Shown one piece after another: positions 32,745-40,344 of a stretch of DNA of 54,132 nucleotides. The stretch's first letter is position 1. Every line of letters begins with the position of its first letter. Origin of the DNA: Hydrogenophaga sp. 2FB (lineage in GTDB: Bacteria; Pseudomonadota; Gammaproteobacteria; Burkholderiales; Burkholderiaceae_C); NCBI RefSeq assembly GCF_005503365.1, contig NZ_SCML01000043.1, positions 1 through 54,132 on the forward strand, written 5' to 3'. The notes under the pieces are model-generated. The model made no database searches. It saw only the letters and a list, made by a program, of their open reading frames with translations, and was not told where the DNA came from. A program made the position numbers and the translations under genes.

Positions 32745-33680
32745 ATGAAGATACCCATCCACAAAGTCGGCGAAGCCGCCCTGGAGATCATGCGGCGAGC
32801 CGCGATCGAGATTCCGGTCGACTACAAGAACGGCATCAAGGAAGCGCAGAAGAAGGAGACCGGCAAACTGCCGCGCTTCGTCATCCACGCCATGCAGGAC
32901 AACTGGGAGGCGGCCAACGAAGACCGACGTCCCATGTGTGCGGACACCGGCCTGCCGCGGTACTACGTCAAGGTCGGCAACGAAGCCTCGGTGGAATCGG
33001 GATTCGTCGCGGTCGAACATGCGCTGCGCAAGGCCACGTCCGATGCGACGCAGCTGGTGCCTTTGCGTCCGAACCGGGTGCATCCCCTCTGGCGCACGGA
33101 CCACAACAACAACGTCGGCATCAACGCGCCCGAGATCGAGTATTCGTTCGAGCCCGACGCCAACTGGATCGACATCACCACCGTTCACAAGGGTGGCCTG
33201 TTCGGCACCGATTACCGCATGCTGTTTCCAGGCGATGGCATCGACGGCATCAAGCGATTCGTGCTCGACACATTGATCGCGTTCGGCAAACGCGGCCTGG
33301 CCTGCCAGCCCGCGATCGTCGGCATCGGTCTCGGCGGGTCCAAAGACACCTGCATGCAGCTCGGCAAACAAGCCGCCTGCCTGCGCGTGGTCGGCGACCG
33401 AAACCCCGATCCGAAGATCGCCGCATTGGAGCTGGAGCTCAAGCAGCTGGGCAACTCGATCGGCATGGGCGCCATGGGCTTCGTCGGCTCCTCCATGGTG
33501 GTCGACTGCCACATCGAGGTCGGCTACACGCACACGGGCGGCATGCCGATCAGCATCCACACGTTCTGCCTCTCGTCACGCCGCGCCACGGCGCGCATCC
33601 ATCCGAACGGCGAGATCGAATACCGCACGGATCCTCTGTGGTTCACCCCTTACATGCGTCGGGAGACAGTCGAATGGTAG
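32745..33680 (+). CDS. Class I fumarate hydratase-type alpha subunit
   Basis: A 311-aa Fe-S hydro-lyase alpha domain (FumA N-terminal/TtdA type). Likely 4Fe-4S ligands are Cys65 (PMCADTGLP), Cys187 (GLACQPAI) and Cys275 (HTFCLSS), spaced as in tartrate dehydratase. GIGLGGSKD and TGGMP are other conserved blocks. The beta subunit is a separate gene overlapping by 7 nt. Substrate could be fumarate, mesaconate, tartrate or a substituted analogue; the sequence does not decide. Confidence 0.9.
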   Translation: MKIPIHKVGEAALEIMRRAAIEIPVDYKNGIKEAQKKETGKLPRFVIHAMQDNWEAANEDRRPMCADTGLPRYYVKVGNEASVESGFVAVEHALRKATSDATQLVPLRPNRVHPLWRTDHNNNVGINAPEIEYSFEPDANWIDITTVHKGGLFGTDYRMLFPGDGIDGIKRFVLDTLIAFGKRGLACQPAIVGIGLGGSKDTCMQLGKQAACLRVVGDRNPDPKIAALELELKQLGNSIGMGAMGFVGSSMVVDCHIEVGYTHTGGMPISIHTFCLSSRRATARIHPNGEIEYRTDPLWFTPYMRRETVEW

Positions 33681-34360
33681 ACAACAACGAATCCGATGAA
33701 ATCAAGGTATTTCATCTCAACCTGCCCGCGACGACGGAAGACATCTCCAAGCTCGAGCTAGGTTCCGCGGTCTACCTCACCGGCGTGGTCTACACGGCGC
33801 GTGAAGGTGTCTACAAGAAGGTGCTCGAGAACGGCGTGCCCCTGCCGCTGGATCTGCGATCCATCAGCAACGTCAACTTCCATTGCTCGCCAGCGGCGGC
33901 GCCCAACGACGAGGGCGGCTACAACGTCGGCGCGGTGACTGCCACCGCCAGCTTTCGCTTCTCGAAGTGGATTCCGGGCTGGCTCGAGCGCACGGGTGCA
34001 CGGATCCTGATCGGCAAGGGCGGCATGCCGGCGGAAGACTACAAGAAGATCCTGGCGCCCAGCGGTGCCATCTACCTCACCACCGTGGGGTATGGCACGG
34101 GTGCCTTGCTGGGGCGCGGCATCAAGCGCGTGCGCGACGTGTTCTGGCTCGACGAGCTGGGCATCGCGCAAGCGATGTGGGTGTTCGACGTCGAGAAATT
34201 CGGGCCGTTCATTGTCGAAAGCGATCTGCAGGGCAACTCGCTGTTCGCGCAACACGGCGAGGTGATCAACGCCGGGATCGAGAAGCTGTATGCCGGCCTC
34301 AAGCCGCCCGCGCTGCATCGATACGGCGAGACAGATGACCGCCGCCACGAGGTGATGTAG
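33674..34360 (+). CDS. Class I fumarate hydratase-type beta subunit
   Basis: A 228-aa Fe-S hydro-lyase beta domain (FumA C-terminal/TtdB type). Blocks are LELGSAVYLTGVVYTAREG, GARILIGKGGMPA, IYLTTVGYGTGALLG and WVFDVEKFGPFIVESD. It starts seven bases inside the alpha subunit, ensuring stoichiometric expression. The swivelling beta domain completes the active site of the hydratase. Confidence 0.9.
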   Translation: MVDNNESDEIKVFHLNLPATTEDISKLELGSAVYLTGVVYTAREGVYKKVLENGVPLPLDLRSISNVNFHCSPAAAPNDEGGYNVGAVTATASFRFSKWIPGWLERTGARILIGKGGMPAEDYKKILAPSGAIYLTTVGYGTGALLGRGIKRVRDVFWLDELGIAQAMWVFDVEKFGPFIVESDLQGNSLFAQHGEVINAGIEKLYAGLKPPALHRYGETDDRRHEVM

Positions 34361-34421
34361 ACCGCCCACGCATCCCCTCCACGCACACGCACTCTCAGCA
34401 AGCCCACTTCAGGACCCTCCC

Positions 34422-35255
34422 ATGATCATTGACTTTCGCATCCGCCCACCCGTCGGCGGGTTCCGCGACACCCTGATGTACGCAGCAGGGGAACGCCGCG
34501 ACGGATTCACCCGGACCGTCGGCTTCACACCTTCCATCGCGGCGCAGAAGCAGTCCATGGACCTGCTGCTCCAGGAGATGGACCAGGCCAAGGTCGACTG
34601 CGGGGTCGTCGTGGGTCGTCTGGCCGGTACCTTGGGCAGCGTGCCGAACGAGGACGTGCAGCGGATCGTTCAGGAGCACCCGAATCGATTCATTGGCGCG
34701 GCGTCCATCGATCCCACGTCGAGGGTCGGCGCATGCCAGACGATCGACAACGCGCTGGCGGCGGGCTTCAAGCTGATCAACATCGAGCCGGGCTCCTATC
34801 CCATCCCCATGTATGCGGACGACCGGCGCCTGTACCCGATCTACGCCCACTGCGAAGACCGCAAGGTCCCGGTGATCATGATGGTGGGCGGCACGGCGGG
34901 CCCGGACTTGAGCTACTCGGATCCCATCCGTACAGACCGTGTGCTGGCCGACTTCCCGAACCTCAAGGTGGTGGTCGCCCATGGCGGCTGGCCCTGGGTC
35001 ACCGAGATCCTGCACATCGCGTTTCGCCGCTCGAACATGTACCTGTCACCCGACATGTACTTCTCGCGCATGCCGGGTTGGGAACAGTACGTCAGCGCGG
35101 CCGACACCTTTCTATCGGACCGCATGCTCTACGCCAGCTCCTTCCCGTTCTGCCCCGTCAAGGACTACAAGGACTGGTTCGAGACCCTGCCGATCAAACC
35201 CGAGAACCTGGCCAAGGTGATGGGCGGGAACGCCCGGAAGTTGCTGGGCATCTGA
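34422..35255 (+). CDS. Amidohydrolase-fold protein lacking canonical metal ligands
   Basis: A 277-aa amidohydrolase-2/TIM-barrel protein. The usual N-terminal H-x-H is replaced by R6-I-R8 (IDFRIRPP). The later barrel His appears as Met in VPVIMMVGG, and the usual D in the GSDxPF motif is Ser in YASSFPF. Only His in VVVAHGGWPW remains. A metal-free lactonase, decarboxylase or isomerase role, as for LigI-like lactonases, is possible. It is 61 nt after the hydratase beta gene, in the same operon. Possibly hydrolyses a lactone before or after the dehydrogenase and hydratase steps. Confidence 0.85.
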   Translation: MIIDFRIRPPVGGFRDTLMYAAGERRDGFTRTVGFTPSIAAQKQSMDLLLQEMDQAKVDCGVVVGRLAGTLGSVPNEDVQRIVQEHPNRFIGAASIDPTSRVGACQTIDNALAAGFKLINIEPGSYPIPMYADDRRLYPIYAHCEDRKVPVIMMVGGTAGPDLSYSDPIRTDRVLADFPNLKVVVAHGGWPWVTEILHIAFRRSNMYLSPDMYFSRMPGWEQYVSAADTFLSDRMLYASSFPFCPVKDYKDWFETLPIKPENLAKVMGGNARKLLGI

Positions 35256-35324
35256 CCGCTCTGCGTGATCCAAAGGCAAAGACGATACGCTCACGGCTGC
35301 TGAAACAAACACACGCAGACCGCC

Positions 35325-36251
35325 ATGGACGTCAAGACCCTCTACACCCTCATCACCATCGCCGACCGTGGCAGCTTTGCCGAGGCTGCGGCGGCGCTGG
35401 GCCTGTCGCTGCCCGCGGTCAGCATGCAGATGCGCGGGCTGGAAGAAGAACTCGGCACCTCGCTGTTCGACCGCAGCCGGCGCCCGCCGGTGCTGACAGA
35501 CTCTGGCCTGGTGCTCACGCACCGCGCCCGAGAGCTGATCGCCCATTGGGAGAGCATGAGCGAATCGCTCAAGCGAGACGCGTCGGGTGGTTTGCTGAAG
35601 CTGGGCGCGGTGCATACCTGTGTCTCCGGTGTCCTCCCGCTGGCTCTGAAGCACATGCAGCAGATGGGACACCGGGTGGACATCCACCTGACCACAGGCC
35701 TGAGCCACGAGCTCGAGCAAGCGGTGTTTCACCGCCAGCTGGACGCGGCCATCGTCACGGAACCCGGCACGCCGCGCGAAGACCTGGAGTTCTTCCCTTT
35801 CATCGATGAATCGCTGATGGTGATCACCCACCAGAGCACCGACGCCGGCACCGATCAACAGGTGCTTGAGCAGACGCCCTATATCCGGTTCAACCGATCC
35901 GCACGCGTGGGCAGCCTGATTCAGCAGGAGCTCGTCCGCCGCAACATCGCAGTGCGGTCGGTCATGGAGATCGATACCCTGGAAGGTGTGGTGGCGATGG
36001 TCGCCCACGGCCTCGGTTCTTCGATCATCCCCTCGAGAGCGGTTGACGGTGAGTTTCCCCCATCCATCCGCGCCGTTCCGTTTGGCAACCCACCGCTGAC
36101 GCGCCGACTGGGTGTCCTGGTGCCGCGAAACAATCCGCGCGCGCATCTGTCCCGCTTTCTGATCGACGCCCTTAAGGCCGTCTCAGTGAGGCCCGCGCCC
36201 ACGAAGGCGAGAGAACTCACCTTGCCCCTGGAATCCGTACCCCATAGCTGA
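35325..36251 (+). CDS. LysR family transcriptional regulator
   Basis: A 308-aa LysR protein. VKTLYTLITIADRGSFAEAA and LGLSLPAVSMQMRGLEEELG form the helix-turn-helix; the effector domain starts near residue 90. It is the last gene of the cassette and co-directional, 69 nt after the amidohydrolase gene. The last roughly 12 residues (LTLPLESVPHS) are encoded by the inverted-repeat end of the IS3 relic at 36217, so the native C-terminus was replaced; this lies outside the core fold and function is probably kept. Confidence 0.9.
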   Translation: MDVKTLYTLITIADRGSFAEAAAALGLSLPAVSMQMRGLEEELGTSLFDRSRRPPVLTDSGLVLTHRARELIAHWESMSESLKRDASGGLLKLGAVHTCVSGVLPLALKHMQQMGHRVDIHLTTGLSHELEQAVFHRQLDAAIVTEPGTPREDLEFFPFIDESLMVITHQSTDAGTDQQVLEQTPYIRFNRSARVGSLIQQELVRRNIAVRSVMEIDTLEGVVAMVAHGLGSSIIPSRAVDGEFPPSIRAVPFGNPPLTRRLGVLVPRNNPRAHLSRFLIDALKAVSVRPAPTKARELTLPLESVPHS

Positions 36252-36864
36252 ACTCATGAGTTGGCTTGCCGTGGTTGATTCGCAAGCCAATCCTGCTCGA
36301 ACTGCATCGGGCTGACGTAGGCCAGCATCGAATGCAGCCGAGCGCGGTTGTACCAGAGCAACCAACCGCAGCGCGTACGCGATCTGCTCCTCGGAAAATC
36401 TCGATCTTTTCATTGCTTCTCCTTGCACCCCTTCGGGCATGCCGGAAAGCAACCGTACCTCTAATTTTGAAAAATCCGGAATTCAGGGGAGACGTCAGGC
36501 CTTATCTATAACCATATGGGGCGTGGCAAGCCGCGTGGGAGGTTTTCCAGAATGTCGCGCTCCATCGTCACCCGGGCCAGCTCCGCGCGCAGTCGGCTGA
36601 TCTCCATCTGCTCGGCGCTGATGGGACTGCTCTCAGCACCTGTGAGCTTGCCTTCGTGCTGCGCCTTGACCCAGTTGAACAAGGTCTGCTCGACCACGCC
36701 CAATGTGCGCGCCGCCGCCGCAATACTCTGGCCACCCTCGACCAACCGCACCGCTTCCCGCTTGAACTCCAGCGTGTAGCGCGCTCTCGTCATCTTCGTC
36801 ATTTCCATTCTCCTTGCCTGAATTGAAACACTCAGAAAGGGGTACGTTTTTCGGAGGCAAGGTC
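36217..36864 (-). mobile_element. Mosaic IS3-family relic (nested and internally deleted)
   Basis: On the minus strand the left inverted repeat (36864-36838, TGACCTTGCCTC...) is followed by an orfA stub (from 36802). Then comes the left end of a second IS (36497-36475) with its own orfA start, MKRSRFSEEQIAYALR at about 36415-36368. This joins to the orfB C-terminus of the first IS, ending in ARLHSMLAYVSPMQFEQ and WLANQPRQANS (stop near 36256), and then the right inverted repeat to 36217. The outer repeats match at about 21 of 28 positions. Most of both elements is deleted. It mirrors the relic at 29355-29484. Confidence 0.75.
36506..36802 (-). pseudogene. IS3-family OrfA, truncated
   Basis: The frame begins MTKMTRARYTLEFKREAVRL, with GGAG 7 nt before ATG 36802. 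AARTLGVVEQTLFNWVKAQ is the HTH, then the coil RLRAELARVTMERDIL. After about 36541 the sequence turns foreign (ENLPRGL...) instead of the usual G-K-A-T-A-Y-F end, at the deletion junction. It belongs to the mosaic relic. Confidence 0.8.
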
Positions 36865-37245
36865 ACAGCTTGGTCAAAGGCAAGGCCTTTGACCAAGCCA
36901 GATGGAATGCCACGGAAGCAGCCCTCGCATGAAGCTACCAGCGAAACATTAAACAACCTAAACGCACAGGAATCGTTTTGAAGGAGAGCATGCAAGAAGC
37001 GATGTGATGGGCCAACAGGTTAAACCGGGGTAGAGTCATTCCGATAGTCGTCCAGAGCTGATAGCTCGCAAATCAGGTAGGAACCATATCCGCGAATGCC
37101 ATCCAGGCCCGCTGGCAATCAGCCATCACGAACAGGCCGAATTTAAGACTGCAAACCCTTTGAACCTTCACGCCGTCGAAGCTTGCTTTCCGGGAGACGC
37201 CCATGAAGGGCCGACTACTTCACGTCGGGCGATGATATTGTTTTG
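36865..37245. other. Intergenic stretch, no gene seen
   Basis: About 380 bp between the IS relic and the alpha/beta hydrolase stop. No family-like frame, no strong hairpin and no repeat matching other parts of the window were noticed. Confidence 0.4.
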
Positions 37246-38088
37246 TTAGCCGCTCTTAGACCAGTTTCCCTGTTGAACCGTTTCGATGAAGTGTTTCAAG
37301 GTAGCGTCGAAGAACTCCGGCTCTTCTTGCGCGATTGCGTGGCCGGTTAGCGGCACGACGCAAAGTCCAGCTGCAGGAAGTGTGCGTTTGAGGAAAATAT
37401 CCGTTTCGAGGCATCCATCGTCCTCATCACCGACCATGATCAAAACAGGCACAGTCAAGTTCGAGAGTTCCTTTTCCATGGTCTCTAGTGACTGCCTGTT
37501 TCCCTGGATGTTTCGCATAGTCAGGCCCGCGCCTGTGGAAGAAAGCTCCATGCAGCGCTGCTCGAACTTGAGGAAGCCCGCTGGATTTTTACGCTTCAGT
37601 AAGCGGCGCGATCCTCCATTGGCATAGTCACGCCCCGCAGCCTCGATGTCCTGGGTCAGGAACCGGTTGGCATTCGCGAGGGATCGCTGCCGATGCGCCT
37701 CGTGGATAGACGGCCGTGACCCTCCGCCCACCCCAAAGATGAGCAATCCCATAACGCGATCCGGATTCTGGATCGCGTATTGCAATGCACTGTAGCCGCC
37801 CATGCTTGCGCCGACGAGGAAGGCTCGCTGGGTGTCCGTGGCATCCAATATGGTGCCAATGTCGTCCACCGCAGCTTGCACGCTGTATGAGGAATCGTCG
37901 CTCGGCACGCTCGACGGTGGATACCCTCTTGCGTTGAAGGTGATGCACCGCATAGTCGCGGAGAACGTTCGAACGTGCGGCTCCCAGGAACGCGCATCTC
38001 CGGCAAATTCGTGCAAAAAGACAAGTGGGACGCCCGCACCCTGCGAATCGAAGTGCAGGCGCACGCCGTTACGCGCAGCAAACATCAT
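37246..38088 (-). CDS. Alpha/beta hydrolase (3-oxoadipate enol-lactonase-like)
   Basis: A 280-aa alpha/beta hydrolase. The nucleophile elbow is VGASMGGYSA and the N-terminal block is GVPLVFLHEFAGDARSWEPH. The acid lies near VGDEDDGCLETD and the His in PLTGHAIAQEEP. Start ATG 38088 overlaps the Bug stop (ATGA), with GGAG 6 nt upstream; ATG 38133 with an AAGGAGG site is an alternative 15 codons longer. Last gene of the monooxygenase operon. With the carboxymuconolactone-decarboxylase-like protein it suggests a lower aromatic-lactone pathway. Confidence 0.87.
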   Translation of the reverse strand: MMFAARNGVRLHFDSQGAGVPLVFLHEFAGDARSWEPHVRTFSATMRCITFNARGYPPSSVPSDDSSYSVQAAVDDIGTILDATDTQRAFLVGASMGGYSALQYAIQNPDRVMGLLIFGVGGGSRPSIHEAHRQRSLANANRFLTQDIEAAGRDYANGGSRRLLKRKNPAGFLKFEQRCMELSSTGAGLTMRNIQGNRQSLETMEKELSNLTVPVLIMVGDEDDGCLETDIFLKRTLPAAGLCVVPLTGHAIAQEEPEFFDATLKHFIETVQQGNWSKSG

Positions 38089-39104
38089 CGTATGCTCCGT
38101 CGAATGCCAGTTGCTTCGAGCGTCTTCCGCCATTTCCTAGCCTCCTTACTGATGAATGACTGCGCTTCCGCGGACGCCCCAGGCATCGGCTCGGCGCCCT
38201 CGCGCTTCAGCAACGCGGACACGTCCACATCCTTGAGCGCGAGGTTTAGTTGTCGGTTCAGCTTTTCGATGATTGGGACGGGAGTACCAGTTGGCGCCAT
38301 CAACACATACCAGTTCATCGTCTCGTAACCGGGATAGCCCAGCTCTGCGACTGTAGGAACGTCCGGAACCGCCTTCGATCGCACGAGACTGGTGACGGCT
38401 ACTGGCCTGAGCTGATCTCCCTTTAAGAACGGCATTGCTGTCAGGATCCCCGAAAACATGAGATCCACCTGGCCTGCCAAAAGGTCATTTATGGCACCAC
38501 TTCCGCCCTTGTAGTTCACCTGAGTCAAACTAATCCCCGCAACTGATGCAAGCAATTCTGCGGCAAGGTGGGTTGTGGTCCCGGTTCCTGCACTCGCATA
38601 CATTACAGGCTGCATCTTGGCGAGAGCAATGATCTCAGGCAATGTCTTTGCAGGAAACGAAGGACGCACGACTAGAATGTTGGGGGCCGCGGCCATCATT
38701 CCAACCGGAAAAAGGTCCTTGGCCTCAAACGGCATTTTCTCGTATAGCTCCGGGTTGACCGCATAGGCATTGCTAGTAACAAGCAACGTGTAGCCGTCCG
38801 CTGGTGCCTTCGCGACTAAGGTAGCGCCGATGTTGCCGGCCGCCCCCGGGCGATTTTCGATCACGAGTTGCTGCCCCATCGCACTCGACATCTTGTGGCT
38901 AATGACGCGAGCAACGAGATCGACCGACCCACCAGCCGAGAATGGGACTATGACCTTGATCGGCTTCGCGGGATATTCCTGCGCCGAAGAACTCGTGCTT
39001 AACGTCATGCAGAGCGCCAGCACGAACAGGCTGGATACGTGGTGCGCTGTGTACGTCATCGACTTGGCGATCTTCCCAATCTTCCGTGATTCCGTAATCT
39101 TCAT
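38085..39104 (-). CDS. Bug/TctC family periplasmic substrate-binding protein
   Basis: A 339-aa binding protein. The N-terminus includes basic residues then YTAHHVSSLFVLALCMTL and a cleavage-like SSSAQ. Motifs are KPIKVIVPFSAGGSVDLVAR, VIENRPGAAGNIGATLV and APADGYTLLVTSN. ATG 39104 follows AAAGGG and lies 1 nt from the upstream stop. MTYTAHH at 39059 is an alternative start with a tighter signal peptide. Confidence 0.9.
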   Translation of the reverse strand: MKITESRKIGKIAKSMTYTAHHVSSLFVLALCMTLSTSSSAQEYPAKPIKVIVPFSAGGSVDLVARVISHKMSSAMGQQLVIENRPGAAGNIGATLVAKAPADGYTLLVTSNAYAVNPELYEKMPFEAKDLFPVGMMAAAPNILVVRPSFPAKTLPEIIALAKMQPVMYASAGTGTTTHLAAELLASVAGISLTQVNYKGGSGAINDLLAGQVDLMFSGILTAMPFLKGDQLRPVAVTSLVRSKAVPDVPTVAELGYPGYETMNWYVLMAPTGTPVPIIEKLNRQLNLALKDVDVSALLKREGAEPMPGASAEAQSFISKEARKWRKTLEATGIRRSIR

Positions 39105-39105
39105 G

Positions 39106-39480
39106 TCAGACCCTTTCTTTGATGATTGCGTTGGCGATATTGGTGGCTTCTAAGCCTGCGGGCACACCTGCATAGATCGCAACCTGCAAGAAGCACTCGC
39201 GTATTTCCTCTTTCGAAACGCCGTTGTTGATCGCACCGTTGATATGTAGCTTCAGTTCGTTTGAGCGATTCATGGCTGCCAACATCGCCAGAGTCATTAA
39301 GCTGCGAGTCTTTCGGTCAATATGCGGCTGGCTCCAAATTTCCCCCCAGCAATACTCCGTGATCAGGGTATGGATGGGACGTGTGAAGTCGTCCGCAGCC
39401 TTATCCACGTTGTCGATACGTTCAGAGCCCATCACTTCGCGCCGGATTCTGAGTCCCGTGTCATATCGTTCTCTATCCAT
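39106..39480 (-). CDS. Carboxymuconolactone decarboxylase family protein
   Basis: A 124-aa CMD-domain protein. EYCWGEIWSQPHIDRKTRSL and KLHINGAINNGVSKEEIREC match PcaC, whose reaction is decarboxylation of gamma-carboxymuconolactone. No C-x-x-C of AhpD peroxidases is present, which favours a decarboxylase- or isomerase-like role. It sits between RibH2 and Bug genes in the operon. Confidence 0.87.
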   Translation of the reverse strand: MDRERYDTGLRIRREVMGSERIDNVDKAADDFTRPIHTLITEYCWGEIWSQPHIDRKTRSLMTLAMLAAMNRSNELKLHINGAINNGVSKEEIRECFLQVAIYAGVPAGLEATNIANAIIKERV

Positions 39481-39539
39481 AGAGGCCTTTCATGCCGCGC
39501 TTGGCAGCAAAAACTGACGAACAAACTCCCGATGCAGCC

Positions 39540-40052
39540 TTAACCGGCGATCAATGCATCGAGATGGCGGTGACCTTCGATGGTTTTCAAGCAGGCTTTC
39601 GCCGCCTCGGCGCCCTTGACCGCGAAGTGCCGGTGGAAGTAGTTGCGATGCTCGACGTGCTGGTGGAAGTGGTGCGGCGTTAGCACCGCCGACAGAACCG
39701 GGACTCCAGTCTCCAACTGCACAGTCATTAGCGAGTCGACGACCGTGCCTGCGACAAATTCGTGGCGGTAGATGCCTCCGTCCACGACTAGCGCACAACC
39801 GACTATTGCTGCATAGCCGCCAGAGACGGCAAGGCGCTTGGCGTAAAGCGGGATTTCGAACGCGCCGGGTACCTCGAACACATCAATTTTTTCGTTCGAC
39901 ACTCCGAGGTTCTGCATCTCAATTAGGAAAGCGTCACGCGCTTGATGCACGATTTCAGAATGCCACTGCGCCTGCACAAATGCGATTCGCTGGCCCCGTG
40001 GCACCACGATGGCTGGAATGGCGAATGGAGGAATTTTTTTGATTTTTGTCAT
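39540..40052 (-). CDS. ribH: 6,7-dimethyl-8-ribityllumazine synthase, type II-like (RibH2)
   Basis: A 170-aa lumazine synthase that condenses the pyrimidine and dihydroxybutanone phosphate on the way to riboflavin. Visible blocks are RIAFVQAQWHSEIV, the substrate-binding FEVPGAFEIPLYAKRLA, GGIYRHEFVAGTVVDSL with the catalytic His region, and VLTPHHFHQHVEH with HFAVKGAEAAKAC, as in the RibH2 branch of Brucella and Mesorhizobium. It is embedded in a flavin-monooxygenase operon, and its leader resembles an FMN riboswitch. It probably supplies extra FMN. Confidence 0.9.
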   Translation of the reverse strand: MTKIKKIPPFAIPAIVVPRGQRIAFVQAQWHSEIVHQARDAFLIEMQNLGVSNEKIDVFEVPGAFEIPLYAKRLAVSGGYAAIVGCALVVDGGIYRHEFVAGTVVDSLMTVQLETGVPVLSAVLTPHHFHQHVEHRNYFHRHFAVKGAEAAKACLKTIEGHRHLDALIAG

Positions 40053-40140
40053 GGATTTCCTATGTCACGATTGCCTGAAGGGCGAACGAAGCCCATCCCT
40101 GGGCTGACGAGAGCACGCCGGCCCCGGAGTGGGGGTCGCG

Positions 40141-40290
40141 CCTCTTGTAAACCGGACCTTCATTGTCCGTCTCGGAAATACGGCGGGTCTGCCGACGCGG
40201 TGAGATCGAGGACAAAGAGAGCTGACCGACATGTACAAGGTTCACCGCCATCCCTCCCTTTAAAAAACTACACCCCGCCCTGAGTACGGA
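40141..40290 (-). promoter_or_regulatory. FMN riboswitch-like leader (RFN element) of ribH
   Basis: On the minus strand, 5' CTCAGGGCGGGGTGTAG... and GGCGGTGA resemble the first RFN conserved blocks. GTCGGTCAGC, a GACGG segment, and AGGTCCGG followed by an AAGAGGCGCGA-like run resemble the last ones. A G-rich hairpin (GACCCCCACTCCGGGG) and GCCCAGGGATGGGC follow toward the ribH start at 40052. Some loops are longer than usual, so it may be divergent or decayed. Position directly upstream of a riboflavin gene is as expected. Confidence 0.6.
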
Positions 40291-40344
40291 ATCTTCAATA
40301 AATCAACCCAACAGCCTTCGTGAACCTGCATGGCATGGGCGTGA

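Noticed and set aside
32531..34360. 609-aa frame that seemed to fuse a foreign N-terminus to the fumarase beta subunit
   Set aside because: The first 380 residues are an out-of-frame reading of the flavoprotein and alpha-subunit genes; the beta subunit starts at 33674.
36183..36452. 89-aa frame as a real small protein
   Set aside because: It joins the first codons of one IS orfA to an out-of-frame orfB tail; a deletion product.
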